16,609 nt of DNA from Rodentolepis nana (GCA_900617975.1 UZAE01000935.1:1-16609), one strand, 5' to 3'; counted from the first letter of the stretch, positions 1 through 8,494 are shown. Notes: a model not told the origin generated them from the letters alone. Numbers and translations: made by a program.

Positions 1-3
<3 letters not shown>

Positions 4-32
<29 letters not shown>
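4..32. repeat. (TA)n microsatellite
   Basis: A pure TA dinucleotide run of about 14 units at the left edge of the window. It is followed by TTAAAC and TTCATGG, a short motif that recurs after a TATATA stretch near 15380. Confidence 0.95.
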
Positions 33-36
<4 letters not shown>

Positions 37-563
37 CGTTTCATGGTGTGCATGACGATGACTCTCACTATGCAAATACTAACAAAAAAACATTAAATTT
101 GCGCTAATAGACCACTTTAAAAAAAATATTTCGGCCAATAAAATGGTTTACTAGGATGCCGATTCAATCAAATAGGCAGAGATTCACAAACGAAAATCGA
201 AAATGCTCCTAGTTTTCGTTAGCACTGCGGTAAAGTAAGAAATCTTCTCAATTTTATTTTAAAAAAAAAAAACAAAAATGAAGAAAAGTCGTGAAAGCAA
301 CTCTTCAAGATACAATTCCTCCAGTCTATAATCGTCGAGAATCATAGACAGGCGCATTTCTGCAAACCAGAGGCCAACTTAAGAAATTTTTTATTTTGGA
401 AAGTGAATTAACCAACTTAGAGAATATAGGAGATCAAAAATTCAAACAACAAAGAAGACCCATCTCCTGATTGTTCCTTAAACCTTCTATTAACTGACAG
501 CAATTTCTTACCGCGATCAAAATTGAAATAATTTTTTTTAATACCCTTCATGGATATGAAAAT
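33..563. other. AT-rich stretch, no recognisable gene
   Basis: No ORF of useful length, RNA gene or repeat copy was recognised. The stretch has several A and T homopolymers and ends at the tail microsatellite of the first short retroelement copy. Confidence 0.6.
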
Positions 564-913
564 ATTTATTTATTTCAAATGGCAGGCATTTTGATAGTCA
601 TCATTAGCCCTTTAGTTGACTTCGGGCTTCACAGAAGGGAGGAACATTAAAGTGAGAAGAATTCTACAGGGGAAAAGAAGAGCGATTCACAGATGTAAAA
701 GACAGCAGACAGACACAAAGTCAGAGAAAAGGCTAGATGAGTACTGTGGGACACAAAGGCAGAGAAAAGGCTAGATGAGTACTATGAAGGGGTCGAATAT
801 GACATACAGTGGGGTTATGGTAGTTTGGAAGTCAGAAGTCAATAGACTTTTTTGTCGTATGAATATACGTTGCCCAGAGTGCACCACGTGGAGGTAAGTC
901 TATTGCACACCCC
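564..913 (-). mobile_element. Ribozyme-headed short retroelement (family S), copy S1
   Basis: A minus-strand copy, so the + strand reads tail first. The (TTTA)n tail at 564-575 is followed by the conserved 3' block (TTTCAAATGGCAGGC, then CATTAGCCCTTTAG), a purine-rich middle (pyrimidine-rich in RNA sense) and the ribozyme head ending at the CCCC of 910-913, which is G1-G4 on the RNA strand. The middle carries a 38-bp tandem duplication (713-750 and 751-788, near identical) not seen in other copies. About 9 nt after the ribozyme are missing relative to sister copies. The element has no ORF and must move in trans. The LINE with the same ends (copies near 4022 and 9092) is the obvious partner, by inference. 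No clean target-site duplication is visible, because extra head units are fused to its 5' end (914-1116). Confidence 0.85.
841..913 (-). ncRNA. HDV-like self-cleaving ribozyme, head of copy S1
   Basis: On the minus strand G1 is at 913. P1 is GGGGUGU against GCACUCU and has one mismatch. P2 is CAAUAGACUU against AAGUCUAUUG, 10 bp. P3 is ACC/GGU with a 7-nt loop. The joining strand is GGGCAA, P4 is CGUAU-AUUC-AUACG, and J4/2 is ACAAAA with the candidate catalytic C at 854. P2 is longer than in other copies because two flanking positions are A-U and C-G here. The fold was found by eye. The P1 mismatch may slow cleavage. Confidence 0.7.
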
Positions 914-1116
914 ATGATACCTATCATAACGCCTGCCATTTGAAAGTACGTTGTCCAGGGTGCACCACGTGGAGGTAAGTCTATCGTATTCTTAAGAATA
1001 ATTGTTTAGAAAACCAGCAAGGGTTGAAAGTTGCCCAGGGTGCACCACGTGGAGGTAAGTCTATCGCACGCTGTCCAGGGTGCACCACGTGGAGGTAAGT
1101 CTATCGCACACACCCC
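914..1116 (-). repeat. Extra ribozyme-head units plus an inverted tail fragment fused 5' of S1
   Basis: Immediately beyond G1 of S1 comes a 32-nt piece of the family's 3' tail in the opposite orientation (914-945; ATGATA...GCCTGCCATTTGAAA reads forward on +). Three partial head units on the minus strand follow: 946-986, 1030-1069 and 1070-1116. Each spans the P2/P3/P1' part of the ribozyme and stops in or just before P4. Only the outermost unit (ending at 1116) has the GGGGTGTG start. The 43 bases between the first two units (987-1029) do not match the family and contain a palindromic ATTCTTAAGAAT. Confidence 0.8.
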
Positions 1117-1766
1117 TCCGCTTCCAAATAAGATGTTGATAGTGAAGGCATATCTTATAAAAATAAGACTGCTTTATACGTAAGGCATTAGTCATTGCAA
1201 TGATGACGTAATTTAACTAATCGATGAACATTTGTACAAATGATGAAACTAAATATTTTGTCCTTAATCACATTTTAGAATAGTGATTGTCAAACGAATG
1301 CAAATTTTTTAATGCTCTCTTTGGATATAAAGCATGCTTTCAAAAAATTTGGCTGTATGCAGATAACTATTCTAGCTCTAAAGACAATCCATCAATGAAA
1401 TAAATTTCGAATGCAATCCTTTTGGCAGTCATAAAGGCAATCGATTTTACAAAAATTCGTGAGGTCGTATTAGATAAGAGAATTAGATTAGTCAGAAAGA
1501 ATTCATATAACCGGTTTTTGTGGTTGACTTGTGGGGAAACTGACAAGACTATTGTTCTTGCTAATTTGCTAGACTCTCCTATAATGCAATTAATAAAAAC
1601 TATTCCTTTTCTTCGCAGCTTCTTGCTTCAAATTCGATTAAAAAATTAAGGATATAGTAGCTGGGAGCTGTGGAACAGCTTAAAAATTCATCATGCAATT
1701 CATTTAATTTACTGAATTACACTTAGAGGAATGTCTTAAAATCAAGTAAAATGAGTGATGTTGATT
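1117..1766. other. AT-rich stretch; one weak open frame
   Basis: A plus-strand frame is open for about 80 codons and ends with TAA near 1647-1649. It has no convincing ATG start, splice context or recognisable domain. I do not call it a gene. Nothing else was recognised. Confidence 0.5.
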
Positions 1767-1778
1767 ATATTATTATAT
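1767..1778. repeat. Target-site duplication, left copy (S2)
   Basis: ATATTATTATAT is repeated exactly at 2142-2153 and directly abuts both ends of element S2. The sequence is low-complexity, but its placement at both boundaries is exact. Confidence 0.75.
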
Positions 1779-2141
1779 TATTTATTTATTTCAGATGGCT
1801 GGCGTTTTGATAGTTATCATTAGCCCTTTAGTTGACTTCGGGGTTCAGAGAAAGGAGGAACATTAAAGTGAGAAAAAATCGTTCAGAGAAAGGATGAGAA
1901 ACATCAATGTGGCAAAAGTTGAGAGGGGACAGAATAACGATTCAAAGATGTAAAAGAGACAGACAGACACAGAAGCAGAGGAAAAGTAAGTTGAGTACTG
2001 TGGAAAGGGTCGAATTTGACATACAGTTTGGTCATGGTAGTTTGAAGACAGAAGTCAACTGCCGATTAATAGACTTTTTTGCCGTTTGAGTATACGTTCC
2101 CCCTGGGTGCACCACACGGTGATAAGTCTATCCCACACCCC
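1779..2141 (-). mobile_element. Ribozyme-headed short retroelement (family S), copy S2
   Basis: A full-length minus-strand insertion of 363 bp bounded by a 12-bp exact target-site duplication. The + strand reads: (TTTA)n tail, TTTCAGATGGCTGGC and CATTAGCCCTTTAG 3' block, a purine-rich middle slightly longer than in other copies (it has a unique insertion containing GATGAGAAACATC), then the head ending in CCCC at 2138-2141. The first base on the RNA strand is the predicted ribozyme G1 and touches the duplication with no extra base. This is one of the best boundary definitions in the window. The short open frame across its right half is repeat sequence, not a gene. Confidence 0.9.
2069..2141 (-). 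ncRNA. Degenerate HDV-like ribozyme, head of copy S2
   Basis: P2 (AUAGACUU/AAGUCUAU) and the J4/2 GGCAAAAA are intact. P3 is broken (AUC against GGU), P1' ends in A so the G1 pair is lost, the GGGCAAC strand reads AGGGGGAAC, and P4 has one mismatch. It was probably active when the copy inserted and has since decayed. Confidence 0.6.
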
Positions 2142-2153
2142 ATATTATTATAT
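2142..2153. repeat. Target-site duplication, right copy (S2)
   Basis: Exact repeat of the 12 bases at 1767-1778, directly after the CCCC that ends S2 on the + strand. Confidence 0.75.
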
Positions 2154-4008
2154 CATTATACGGTGTAATCGGTTTTACAAAGGGAATATCTGTCGCTGTA
2201 CTATTTGCAGAAGAAAGTCAATCTCATTGGTAAAATAATTTGAAAATAACAAAAATTTGACTCAATTTACCCTCCAATATTTAAGAAATATCTAGCATAT
2301 TTTGCTTAAGCTTAGTTGCTCATATCAACGCTTTTTCCCCCGGAGAGAAGTGTAAAACCCATTCAAGTGACATGTCATTTGACAGAATAATTAGCGATAA
2401 TTAATGGACAATTTCTTTCCCAACTACGCGTAACTTCACACTTAAGCGAGCATAACGCGAATGTGCCATTTTAAATTGTACAATTTAAACAAAATTTAAC
2501 TTTAACACTCTCACTTTTTTATATAATTATTAAAACGGTTCAAGGTGGTAAATAACATTTTTTATTTCAAAAATACAGAATACAGAATACAGAATTTAAT
2601 GAAATAATGATTATCAAAAGGTCAGAAATATTCTTAAGATTAATTATCAACTCCCTGAAAAGACTTCCATTCACTTATCATTATTAACTATTTATACGTG
2701 TTTGAAAATTCTATAAAGTTACTAGAAATTACTGTGATTTGAATAATAAAACAAGATAGTTGTCAGCTACATTTCATTTAACTTGCGTATTTATTTAAAA
2801 AATTTTAAAATATTAATGAAAGTTTTCATCAACTATTTATGAGTTTCCATGATTGATCATTACCAGGTTCTGTATTAATGGCTTTTAGACAGTTAGGCAA
2901 TTGTCGGAACTGTCATTGATTAGCAGGACTTGCAAAGTTTCTGCACGTCTGTCAAAACTCCTAGGAAAAAGGCAGACTCTTATCAGCCATTACTGTTCAA
3001 TTTCAGCTTCCTATCTACCCTGTGGCTACCTCCCCCCACATTTTCAGGTAAATTGAAAGTGTCTTAAACAAATTCTTTTTCATATAGACTTGAATTTAAT
3101 CGTTATATTGACTCTACTACGACCCACATCAAACGTACCTTCGATGTAACTACCACCTGACAACTCCTTCCATTAGTTCTCGCAGTTAGCTCTACATTTC
3201 TTCAAATTCAAAGCCTCTTTCCTTTTGTCTCTTCCTCCTCGAAGTCTCACTACCCGACTTTTACACTCAACATCCGACTGCAGCAAATCCTTTTCAATTC
3301 GTTCGCGCTTTGAAAAGCTTGCACTTAAACAAGGGCTACTTATTCAAACAAGTTGTGCGGCTCTGTAAATAGGAGAAAACTAAGTTGAGGTATTTAAAAT
3401 AAATGAGAGAAATGTAATTTACTATTTGTACTATATGCAAGTAAAATGAGATTTGAAATTTTCCGAAATTTTGGCATGAATGAAAAAAATTCCCGATGTT
3501 TGCTAAATCTTACGATAATTATAAGTAGCATTTCAAGGAAGTGCCAAAATTTTTTTAAAATTCTAATTTTATCTTCCTTTATTATTGAATAATAACTCGA
3601 ACGAATTTTAATAATTTTATAGCGTATAATGATGACGGGAGTTTTATCATTTCAGTCGGTTACTTTCATTTACCATGAAATTTCTTAGATATTGCCAATT
3701 AAATATACTAATATTAGCCTAAAAAGGAGAGCAAAGAACTTTGAGAGCCATTTCATTTTATGTGAATTAGCCACAGAGGCTACTGAGAATAGGTCAAGGT
3801 CATTCTAGCGCAAACGCCATATTGATAGGCTTAAGATGAGATAGTTAACGAGCTTTAGTTAACAGAACTCAGGAAAAAACGCTAATAATCTTTTATAATC
3901 AGCTTTATTAAAGTCTAATCCATGTCGACCTAACCATCGAATTGAAATGTCACGTCTTATTTATTAACCTTTTCACAGCATATCGAATACATTTGCTCAT
4001 TTCCATCT
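2154..4008. other. No recognisable gene; one unassigned minus-strand open frame
   Basis: Mostly AT-rich. The stretch 2880-3340 is less AT-rich, and within it the minus strand is open from 3343 to a stop at 3173-3175, about 56 codons. The frame is lysine/arginine-rich (for example SKRERIEKDLL and VVRLRGGRDKRKE). It has no ATG and no domain I recognise. It could be an old exon or chance. No RNA genes or element copies were seen. Confidence 0.5.
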
Positions 4009-4021
4009 TGAGAAGGAGAAA
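4009..4021. repeat. Target-site duplication, left copy (mini-LINE)
   Basis: TGAGAAGGAGAAA is repeated exactly at 4358-4370 and abuts both ends of the insertion at 4022-4357. It is a complex sequence, so chance is unlikely. Confidence 0.95.
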
Positions 4022-4068
4022 TTATTATTATTTCAAATGGCAGGCTTTGTGATATTTATCATTAGCCC

Positions 4069-4254
4069 TTAAACTTTGACTTCAGCTTCCCCCAAGGGTG
4101 GGGGGGGGGGTACATCATAGGTTTGTAGGATTTTCTCTACTTGGATCTTCTTGTCCGGTGACATTCCTCCAGCATTCCACTGGAGGATCTGAAGACGTTG
4201 TGATTCGCCCTGACGAGGACGATTTCTCTTATAGCCTTTTTTCAAGCTAATCAT
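4069..4254 (-). pseudogene. Remnant of LINE ORF: endonuclease N-terminus fused to 3' UTR
   Basis: The minus-strand ATG at 4254 opens a 61-codon frame. Residues 1-21 are basic (K/R-rich). The segment QILQWNAGGMSPDKK at about residues 22-36 has the QWNAxG start typical of APE-like endonucleases of non-LTR retrotransposons, where the N is a conserved active-site position. After about 48 residues the frame leaves coding sequence and reads through the C-tract of the 3' UTR (a run of prolines) to a stop. The rest of the endonuclease, the reverse transcriptase and the C-terminus are deleted, so no enzyme is made. The ATG lies only about 100 nt from the element's first base, with endonuclease motifs following almost at once. 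This suggests a single-ORF LINE or one with its first ORF lost. The clade is not determinable from this fragment. Confidence 0.8.
4089..4110 (-). promoter_or_regulatory. C-tract/G5 hairpin in LINE 3' UTR (mini-LINE)
   Basis: In RNA sense a long C tract (complement of 4100-4110) is followed by ACCCTT and GGGGG (complement of 4089-4093), able to pair as a short C5/G5 hairpin. The same arrangement occurs in the second LINE copy (9163-9180). A role in 3' UTR recognition by the reverse transcriptase is inference. Confidence 0.45.
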
Positions 4255-4285
4255 AATAAATCGAAGTCAAATCAAATGCCGAGTG

Positions 4286-4357
4286 ATAGACTTTTTTGCC
4301 GTACGAAGATACGTTGTCCAGGGTGCATCACGTGGAGGTAAGTCTATCTCACACCCC
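4286..4357 (-). ncRNA. HDV-like self-cleaving ribozyme at the LINE 5' end
   Basis: Minus strand, G1 at 4357 directly next to the target-site duplication. P1 is GGGGUGU/GCACCCU (7 bp, G1•U). P2 is GAUAGACUU/AAGUCUAUC, 9 bp; the outer pair is G-C here but G•U in S copies. P3 has one mismatch (ACC against GAU) and L3 is UCCACGU. The joining strand is GGACAA, P4 is CGUAU-CUUC-GUACG (a U•G closing pair in place of U-A), and J4/2 is GCAAAA with the candidate catalytic C at 4298. It is the same fold as in family S, on a LINE, as established for R2 and several other non-LTR elements. The P3 mismatch may reduce activity. Confidence 0.8.
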
Positions 4358-4370
4358 TGAGAAGGAGAAA
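4358..4370. repeat. Target-site duplication, right copy (mini-LINE)
   Basis: Exact copy of the 13 bases at 4009-4021, immediately after the CCCC that is G1-G4 of the ribozyme on the other strand. Confidence 0.95.
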
Positions 4371-5766
4371 TAAAATCGGAAATAGCACTTTGGGCTTTAC
4401 ACCCCACTTTGCGAATAAACGCATGAACTTTCGAAGCAGGAATATACATTTAATCTCCAATTCAACCCAACATTAATTGTCTTAATACTTTAACGCATTG
4501 ATTGAAAGGTCTTGCATTTTAATTGAAAGTATTTACATGACTAGAGTACAATAGTGATAGTGGTAAACATTTTCCTATTATCCACATTTGATCCCATTCT
4601 CTAGAGGCTTCTAAAAATAATCATTTCCTTACCACGTGTTAGAGAAATAGTTGTTATTACTACCCTTATTATGTTCAAACGTAAAGCTGATCACGATCAA
4701 GACAATTTATTCCCAAAGAGGTTAATTGATGACCCGACAAGGGTGCTAGTAATCTCTATTATAGTCACCTTCCTGACACGGCTTTACAATTTTTTTGCCT
4801 TCAATGAATTCTTTTTCCACACTCACTTTTAGACGTTCTGAATTGGAAGGGTTAGTTGTACGCTGTACAAAATCTGGAAACATTCGCTTTCCAAGGTGGT
4901 ATCATCTACATTCACGCAAATTTATTACGTAGCCATCTCTAATAACGGCAGCCACATGGAAACTTCTTCAGACAGAGCAAAGTTTATATTGGGTTATTTT
5001 AATATCTACTGTACATCTTTGATCGCTTACTCTTATATGAAATAAAGGAACACAACGGCCCACTTGACATTTCAGGAAATTACCTTTGAATTTACAGATA
5101 GAAGAATTTATGTAACAAATAAGGGGACCGATATGGGCATTATATTAGGAATAAAATGGTGATTCTCAGACTAGATTTATATAAATATATTCTTATTTTG
5201 GTCATTTTTATTTATGGGATGGAAATTGCGTGCAGGAAAAGTAGAAAGCTTCAAAAAGGGGTTGACAGAAAGTCTGGGTGATCAAAGAAAAACAATGAAA
5301 ATTGATTTTTCAAGAGTCTAGCCCCATTCAAACTCAAGCAGTGTTGTAGAGCCAACTTTCATGTAGTATTAGTAGAAGCAGTAGAAGCGGTAATTCTCTT
5401 TGTTCTATCAAAACGCTTCACAAATGTTCCTTCATAGAATGTTTCAATCAATTTACACAATTTGGAGGAAAGGCATATTAACTAAATTTCCAGCCCAGTT
5501 TGCTAAATTCTAGCTCCATCAACCAGCTAAATAATTCATAAAGTTATTTTCAACTTCTTATAAATTATTCATGGAAAATTAATTTTTATCCCTATTCACT
5601 CTTGGTACTACTTCATCAATACAATCTGCCCCAGTCACCTGGAATAACTTGGAATAATTAAAATAATGAAAAATAAGTTGTCTCAAAAATATGAGAAGTT
5701 AAATGGGACAAAGAATTTCAACTGAATGTCTCAACATAAGCATACATTTGAGCTCAATTCAGTCTT
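4371..5766. other. No recognisable gene
   Basis: AT-rich sequence. Between about 4745 and 4975 the minus strand has a protein-like frame interrupted by one TGA (segments such as LGKRMFPDFVQRTTNP and VSVEKEFIEGKKIVKP). I cannot assign it to a family. It is either a decayed exon or chance. No repeats or RNA genes were recognised. Confidence 0.5.
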
Positions 5767-5775
5767 TCCCACAAT

Positions 5776-5850
5776 GAGGTGGGCGATAAATTAACCTCCA
5801 TGTGGTGCACCCTGGGCAACGTATTCTCATATGGCAAAAACGTTTGTTAT
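5776..5850 (+). ncRNA. Decayed HDV-like ribozyme, head of copy S4
   Basis: The core CCTGGGCAACGTAT and the J4/2 GGCAAAAA survive. P1 has two mismatches (GAGGUGG against GCACCCU), P2 is eroded (AUAAAUU against a changed 3' strand), and the end of P4 reads AUAUG. It is recognisable by descent and unlikely to cleave. Confidence 0.55.
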
Positions 5851-6103
5851 TCGGCAGTTGACTTCTGACTTCAAACTATTATGACCCCACTATATGTCAT
5901 ATTCGACCCCTTTCACTGTACTCATCTTACCTTTTCTCTACATTTGTGTCGATCTGTCTCTTTTATATGCACAAATAACTCTTCTGTTCCCCCTCTCGAA
6001 TTTTTCACACTTTGATGTTCCTTCTCCTCTGTGAAGCCCGAAGTCAGCTAAATAGCTAATGATAATTATCATAAAGCCCACCAATTGAAATAAAATAAAA
6101 TCG
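5776..6103 (+). mobile_element. Ribozyme-headed short retroelement (family S), copy S4
   Basis: A plus-strand copy from GAGGTGGGCG (consensus GGGGTGTGCG) through the head, the conserved GACTTCTGACTTCAAACT, the pyrimidine-rich middle and the 3' block to an AAATAAAATAAAA tail. It is flanked by TCCCACAAT (5767-5775) and TCCCACTAT (6104-6112), a 9-bp imperfect target-site duplication (8 of 9 bases). Substitutions throughout (for example AATAGCTAATG for AAGGGCTAATG and CCCACCAATTG for CCTGCCATTTG) mark it as an older copy. The tail contains AATAAA-like hexamers in RNA sense. Confidence 0.85.
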
Positions 6104-6111
6104 TCCCACTA

Positions 6112-6300
6112 TTGGATCCCATGGCTGTAGCTCGTCTTTTGAAACTTATTCAACAGAGAGTACAAATATACCATAAGAATAAAGCCTTAGAAGGCCCGAG
6201 TTCAAATATTTCTGTGTTGTGCCAATTGCAGCTGATTAGAGAGACGAGTAAGGCACATTTGAGAACAGCCGTCATTTCGCAAAAAGAATTTGTCTTATGA
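6112..6300 (+). other. Unassigned open frame abutting copy S4 (possible terminal exon)
   Basis: A 62-codon plus-strand frame starts within TTGGATCCCATGG (first ATG at 6121) and ends at TGA 6298-6300. The composition is protein-like and helical (MAVARLLKLIQQRV, then LCQLQLIRETSKAHL near the middle). I recognise no family. The retroelement S4 sits directly upstream. If S4 and one copy of its target duplication are mentally removed, the frame extends a few codons further 5' to an AG preceded by TTTGAGCTCAATTC, a weak splice-acceptor-like context. That would make it a last exon invaded at its 5' edge. This is inference, and chance is quite possible. Confidence 0.25.
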
Positions 6301-6374
6301 TTTATCACCAGTAACCCGAATAACCTCCCCCCATAACTGATAGATGGGTACCAGTTTTCTGAACCACTAACCCA

Positions 6375-6393
6375 CCCCCCCCCCCCCCCCCCC
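6375..6393 (+). repeat. C19 homopolymer
   Basis: An uninterrupted run of 19 C after ACCCA. It is one of six long C/G runs in the window; the others are 4100-4110, 6989-6998, 8630-8636, 9172-9180 and 9600-9610. Such runs are prone to length errors in sequencing. Confidence 0.9.
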
Positions 6394-6988
6394 ACGATCA
6401 AGGGATGTCTGAAGGGTAAAGAAGCTGCTGTTTAATTTACTTGATAAAATACATATATTGATGATAAGTTTCCATATGCTGCGCTGTTTAATATTCCAAG
6501 TGTGTCTGCAATGCTGTACGAAACCACTACTGCATTAATCGAACAATTCACAGCACGAGGTGTGTAACTAAATGCAATACCCTACTTTTACTCACAATGA
6601 TAAAGCAACATCGGAAACTTAATGGGGAATTCAAGGATCAAAGCCTTGTTACAACTGTGCTCTGAAATCATCGGGTTATTCACAGTTTAACTACCTTCCA
6701 AACAGTCCTTTTTAACCTTACCTTTATCCACTTTATATTAAAACGCCGGGTGTATATTTTTAAATGATGTACTCTTTCCACATAGTTCTTTTAATAACCA
6801 ACCACTGGGCAAGAAATTCCAACCATTTGAGTAATGTCTGCGATTAGGTGACAGTCTGTTCATGTCGTGCGTGATTACGAAGTATTGATGGCACGAAGTG
6901 TCTATGTGGACCCTTTTCTACTTTCTTGAATTTTTATGTTGCGGTTTAAGTGAAGGATAACTTTTCCGTTAGGGTTCTGCATCCAATT

Positions 6989-6998
6989 CCCCCCCCCC
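6989..6998 (+). repeat. C10 homopolymer
   Basis: A run of ten C within a pyrimidine-rich stretch. It creates a spurious proline/glycine-bearing open frame on either strand. Confidence 0.9.
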
Positions 6999-8421
6999 AC
7001 TACCTCCCCATTTTCATCTTGAACTCTTATATGGAAATCTTTCATTACCTCAACGTTCATTCGTCTCCTGCTGTACAGAGCTGTGAATTCAATTTCCCTA
7101 TCAGTCATTTTTTGTTTTCAATTTTAACTACAAAATACAAATAAATTAAAAACTTCCAAAAAACATCTGACTAGTGAAATTACTAAAGCCACCGCAAATC
7201 AATAAATCATTAAAGATGTTGAGATAGAAATTGGAATTAAAATCAGGCCACAACTGATGTCTCTAATTAAAATTTTCCTTTTGGCTTAGTTATGCCAAGA
7301 CGAGATTATAAGTTAACCAGGCACACAAACATCCACACGATTTTTAAGTGTTTGGACTTGACGGTAATGTGGCCCTTCTTTATTCGCAGCTTAAATTCTC
7401 TTTTTTCGATCTTCGCTACCGAAATAAGACTGTAGAGACGAAATTTGCAAGCGGTAGATTTGGAGGATAGAAGTGCGTAGATCTTAGAGGTGGCTATTTG
7501 ATGCGAAGATTCTAGAAAGGCAATAAGTGAATAGGCTTCAGAGTATCTGGCGTGTACATTGTCACTAATATCAGAATACGCAGAGTATTTCTTTCTGAAT
7601 TAAAGCAGTCAGTATGCCGTGATACAATGGAAGTAGATTGGATTGATGGCCGCTGTAATCTTTTCATGAGGATCTGTAAAAATATTTAAAGATGTGGAAG
7701 GTATAAAATTTTCCAAAAAAATATTGGAACAAATGAGACATAAAAATTTCACTTAGAAGAGGAAACCTAATATCACCCTCTTCCACCCAATCCTGAATTC
7801 AAATCATTTTCGCTTCCATCTCATTAACTTTTGAAGCCTCATTGCCTTAAGGCGGTAATAAATAAAGTTGACTTAGAAATAATTACATTAAAAAATTGTC
7901 CTAATGGTTGGACAAAGATGACAATAAACTCCTTGAACAGGTCATTAAATTTTGGTGGAAGGAGGTTGCAAAAATGTGATGTCGATATTTCCTGCCCCCA
8001 ATTCCTTGAATCAATGAATGCAGTTTATTACTTTACCGCTGATTTCGTATCCATTGTCATCTAACTAGAAACTAATAAATCTTTAAAAAAATTGCGATCG
8101 AAATGCAAATTTGAGTTGATTATGGTGGGTACATGCAAATGCAGTTTTAAGCTGCTTGGAGTCATTATTTACTTTTTGTACATTCCGTATATTGCCAAAT
8201 TCCATTTAAATAAAATTTCGTGAAAACATGCATCATTTTGCGCAACATCCAATTTGTCAAATTCAAGAGGGTGCGATGAAAAATGAAGATGTTAATTTGA
8301 GTATGGCAAGTGGACAAGCCAGATAGTAATTGGCGTGATAACAGGCCTTCTTAGCAAATAGAATTTGTCTGCTACCCACTGAAGGAGATTGAGCTATGAG
8401 TCGGTGGTTATTTTATTCCAC

Positions 8422-8494
8422 GGGGAGCTCAATAGACTTACTTTCACATGGTGCACCCTAAGCAACGTATACTCAAACGGCAAAGAAAGTCCAT
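8422..8494 (+). ncRNA. Decayed HDV-like ribozyme, head of copy S5
   Basis: P2 (AAUAGACUU against AAGUCCAU) and the P1' strand GCACCCU are recognisable. P1 is interrupted (GGGGAGC), L3 is changed, the joining strand reads AAGCAAC so P1.1 is lost, and P4 has one mismatch. Probably inactive. Confidence 0.5.

Larger units (their letters stand above)
4022..4357 (-). mobile_element. Internally deleted LINE ('mini-LINE'), complete ends
   Basis: A single 336-bp insertion bounded by a 13-bp perfect target-site duplication. In RNA sense (minus strand) it contains the ribozyme head (4357 to 4286), a 31-nt leader (4285 to 4255), an ATG at 4254 with about 48 codons of an endonuclease-type N-terminus, an abrupt join into the LINE 3' UTR at about 4111, the C-tract/G5 hairpin, and the conserved 3' tail ending in (ATT)n on the + strand. 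The 3' part from 4022 to about 4114 matches the other LINE copy at 9092-9185. The 5' part matches the head of the short family S. It is therefore the physical link between the two families. The junction ATGTACCC has microhomology with the intact 3' UTR (AAATGTACCC). Confidence 0.9.
6301..8421. other. No recognisable gene; homopolymer tracts and weak open frames
   Basis: Apart from the C tracts listed separately, this stretch holds only short unassigned open frames, for example a plus-strand frame ending at TAA near 8062-8064. No domains, RNA genes or element copies were recognised. Confidence 0.5.

Noticed and set aside
1907..2089. 60-codon plus-strand frame
   Set aside because: Falls wholly inside retroelement copy S2.
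3173..3343. Charged minus-strand frame without ATG
   Set aside because: Protein-like composition, but only about 56 codons, no domain and no clear splice sites; kept as a remark, not a gene.
4745..4975. Minus-strand protein-like segments separated by one TGA
   Set aside because: Individually short. Frames of this length are expected by chance in a window this size, and I recognise no family.
5776..6103. tRNA-derived SINE with polymerase III promoter; ATTCGACCCC at 5901-5910 resembles a B box
   Set aside because: No convincing A box at the right distance, no tRNA-, 5S- or 7SL-like head, and T4-T5 runs inside the family body would stop polymerase III. The ribozyme head explains the 5' end better.
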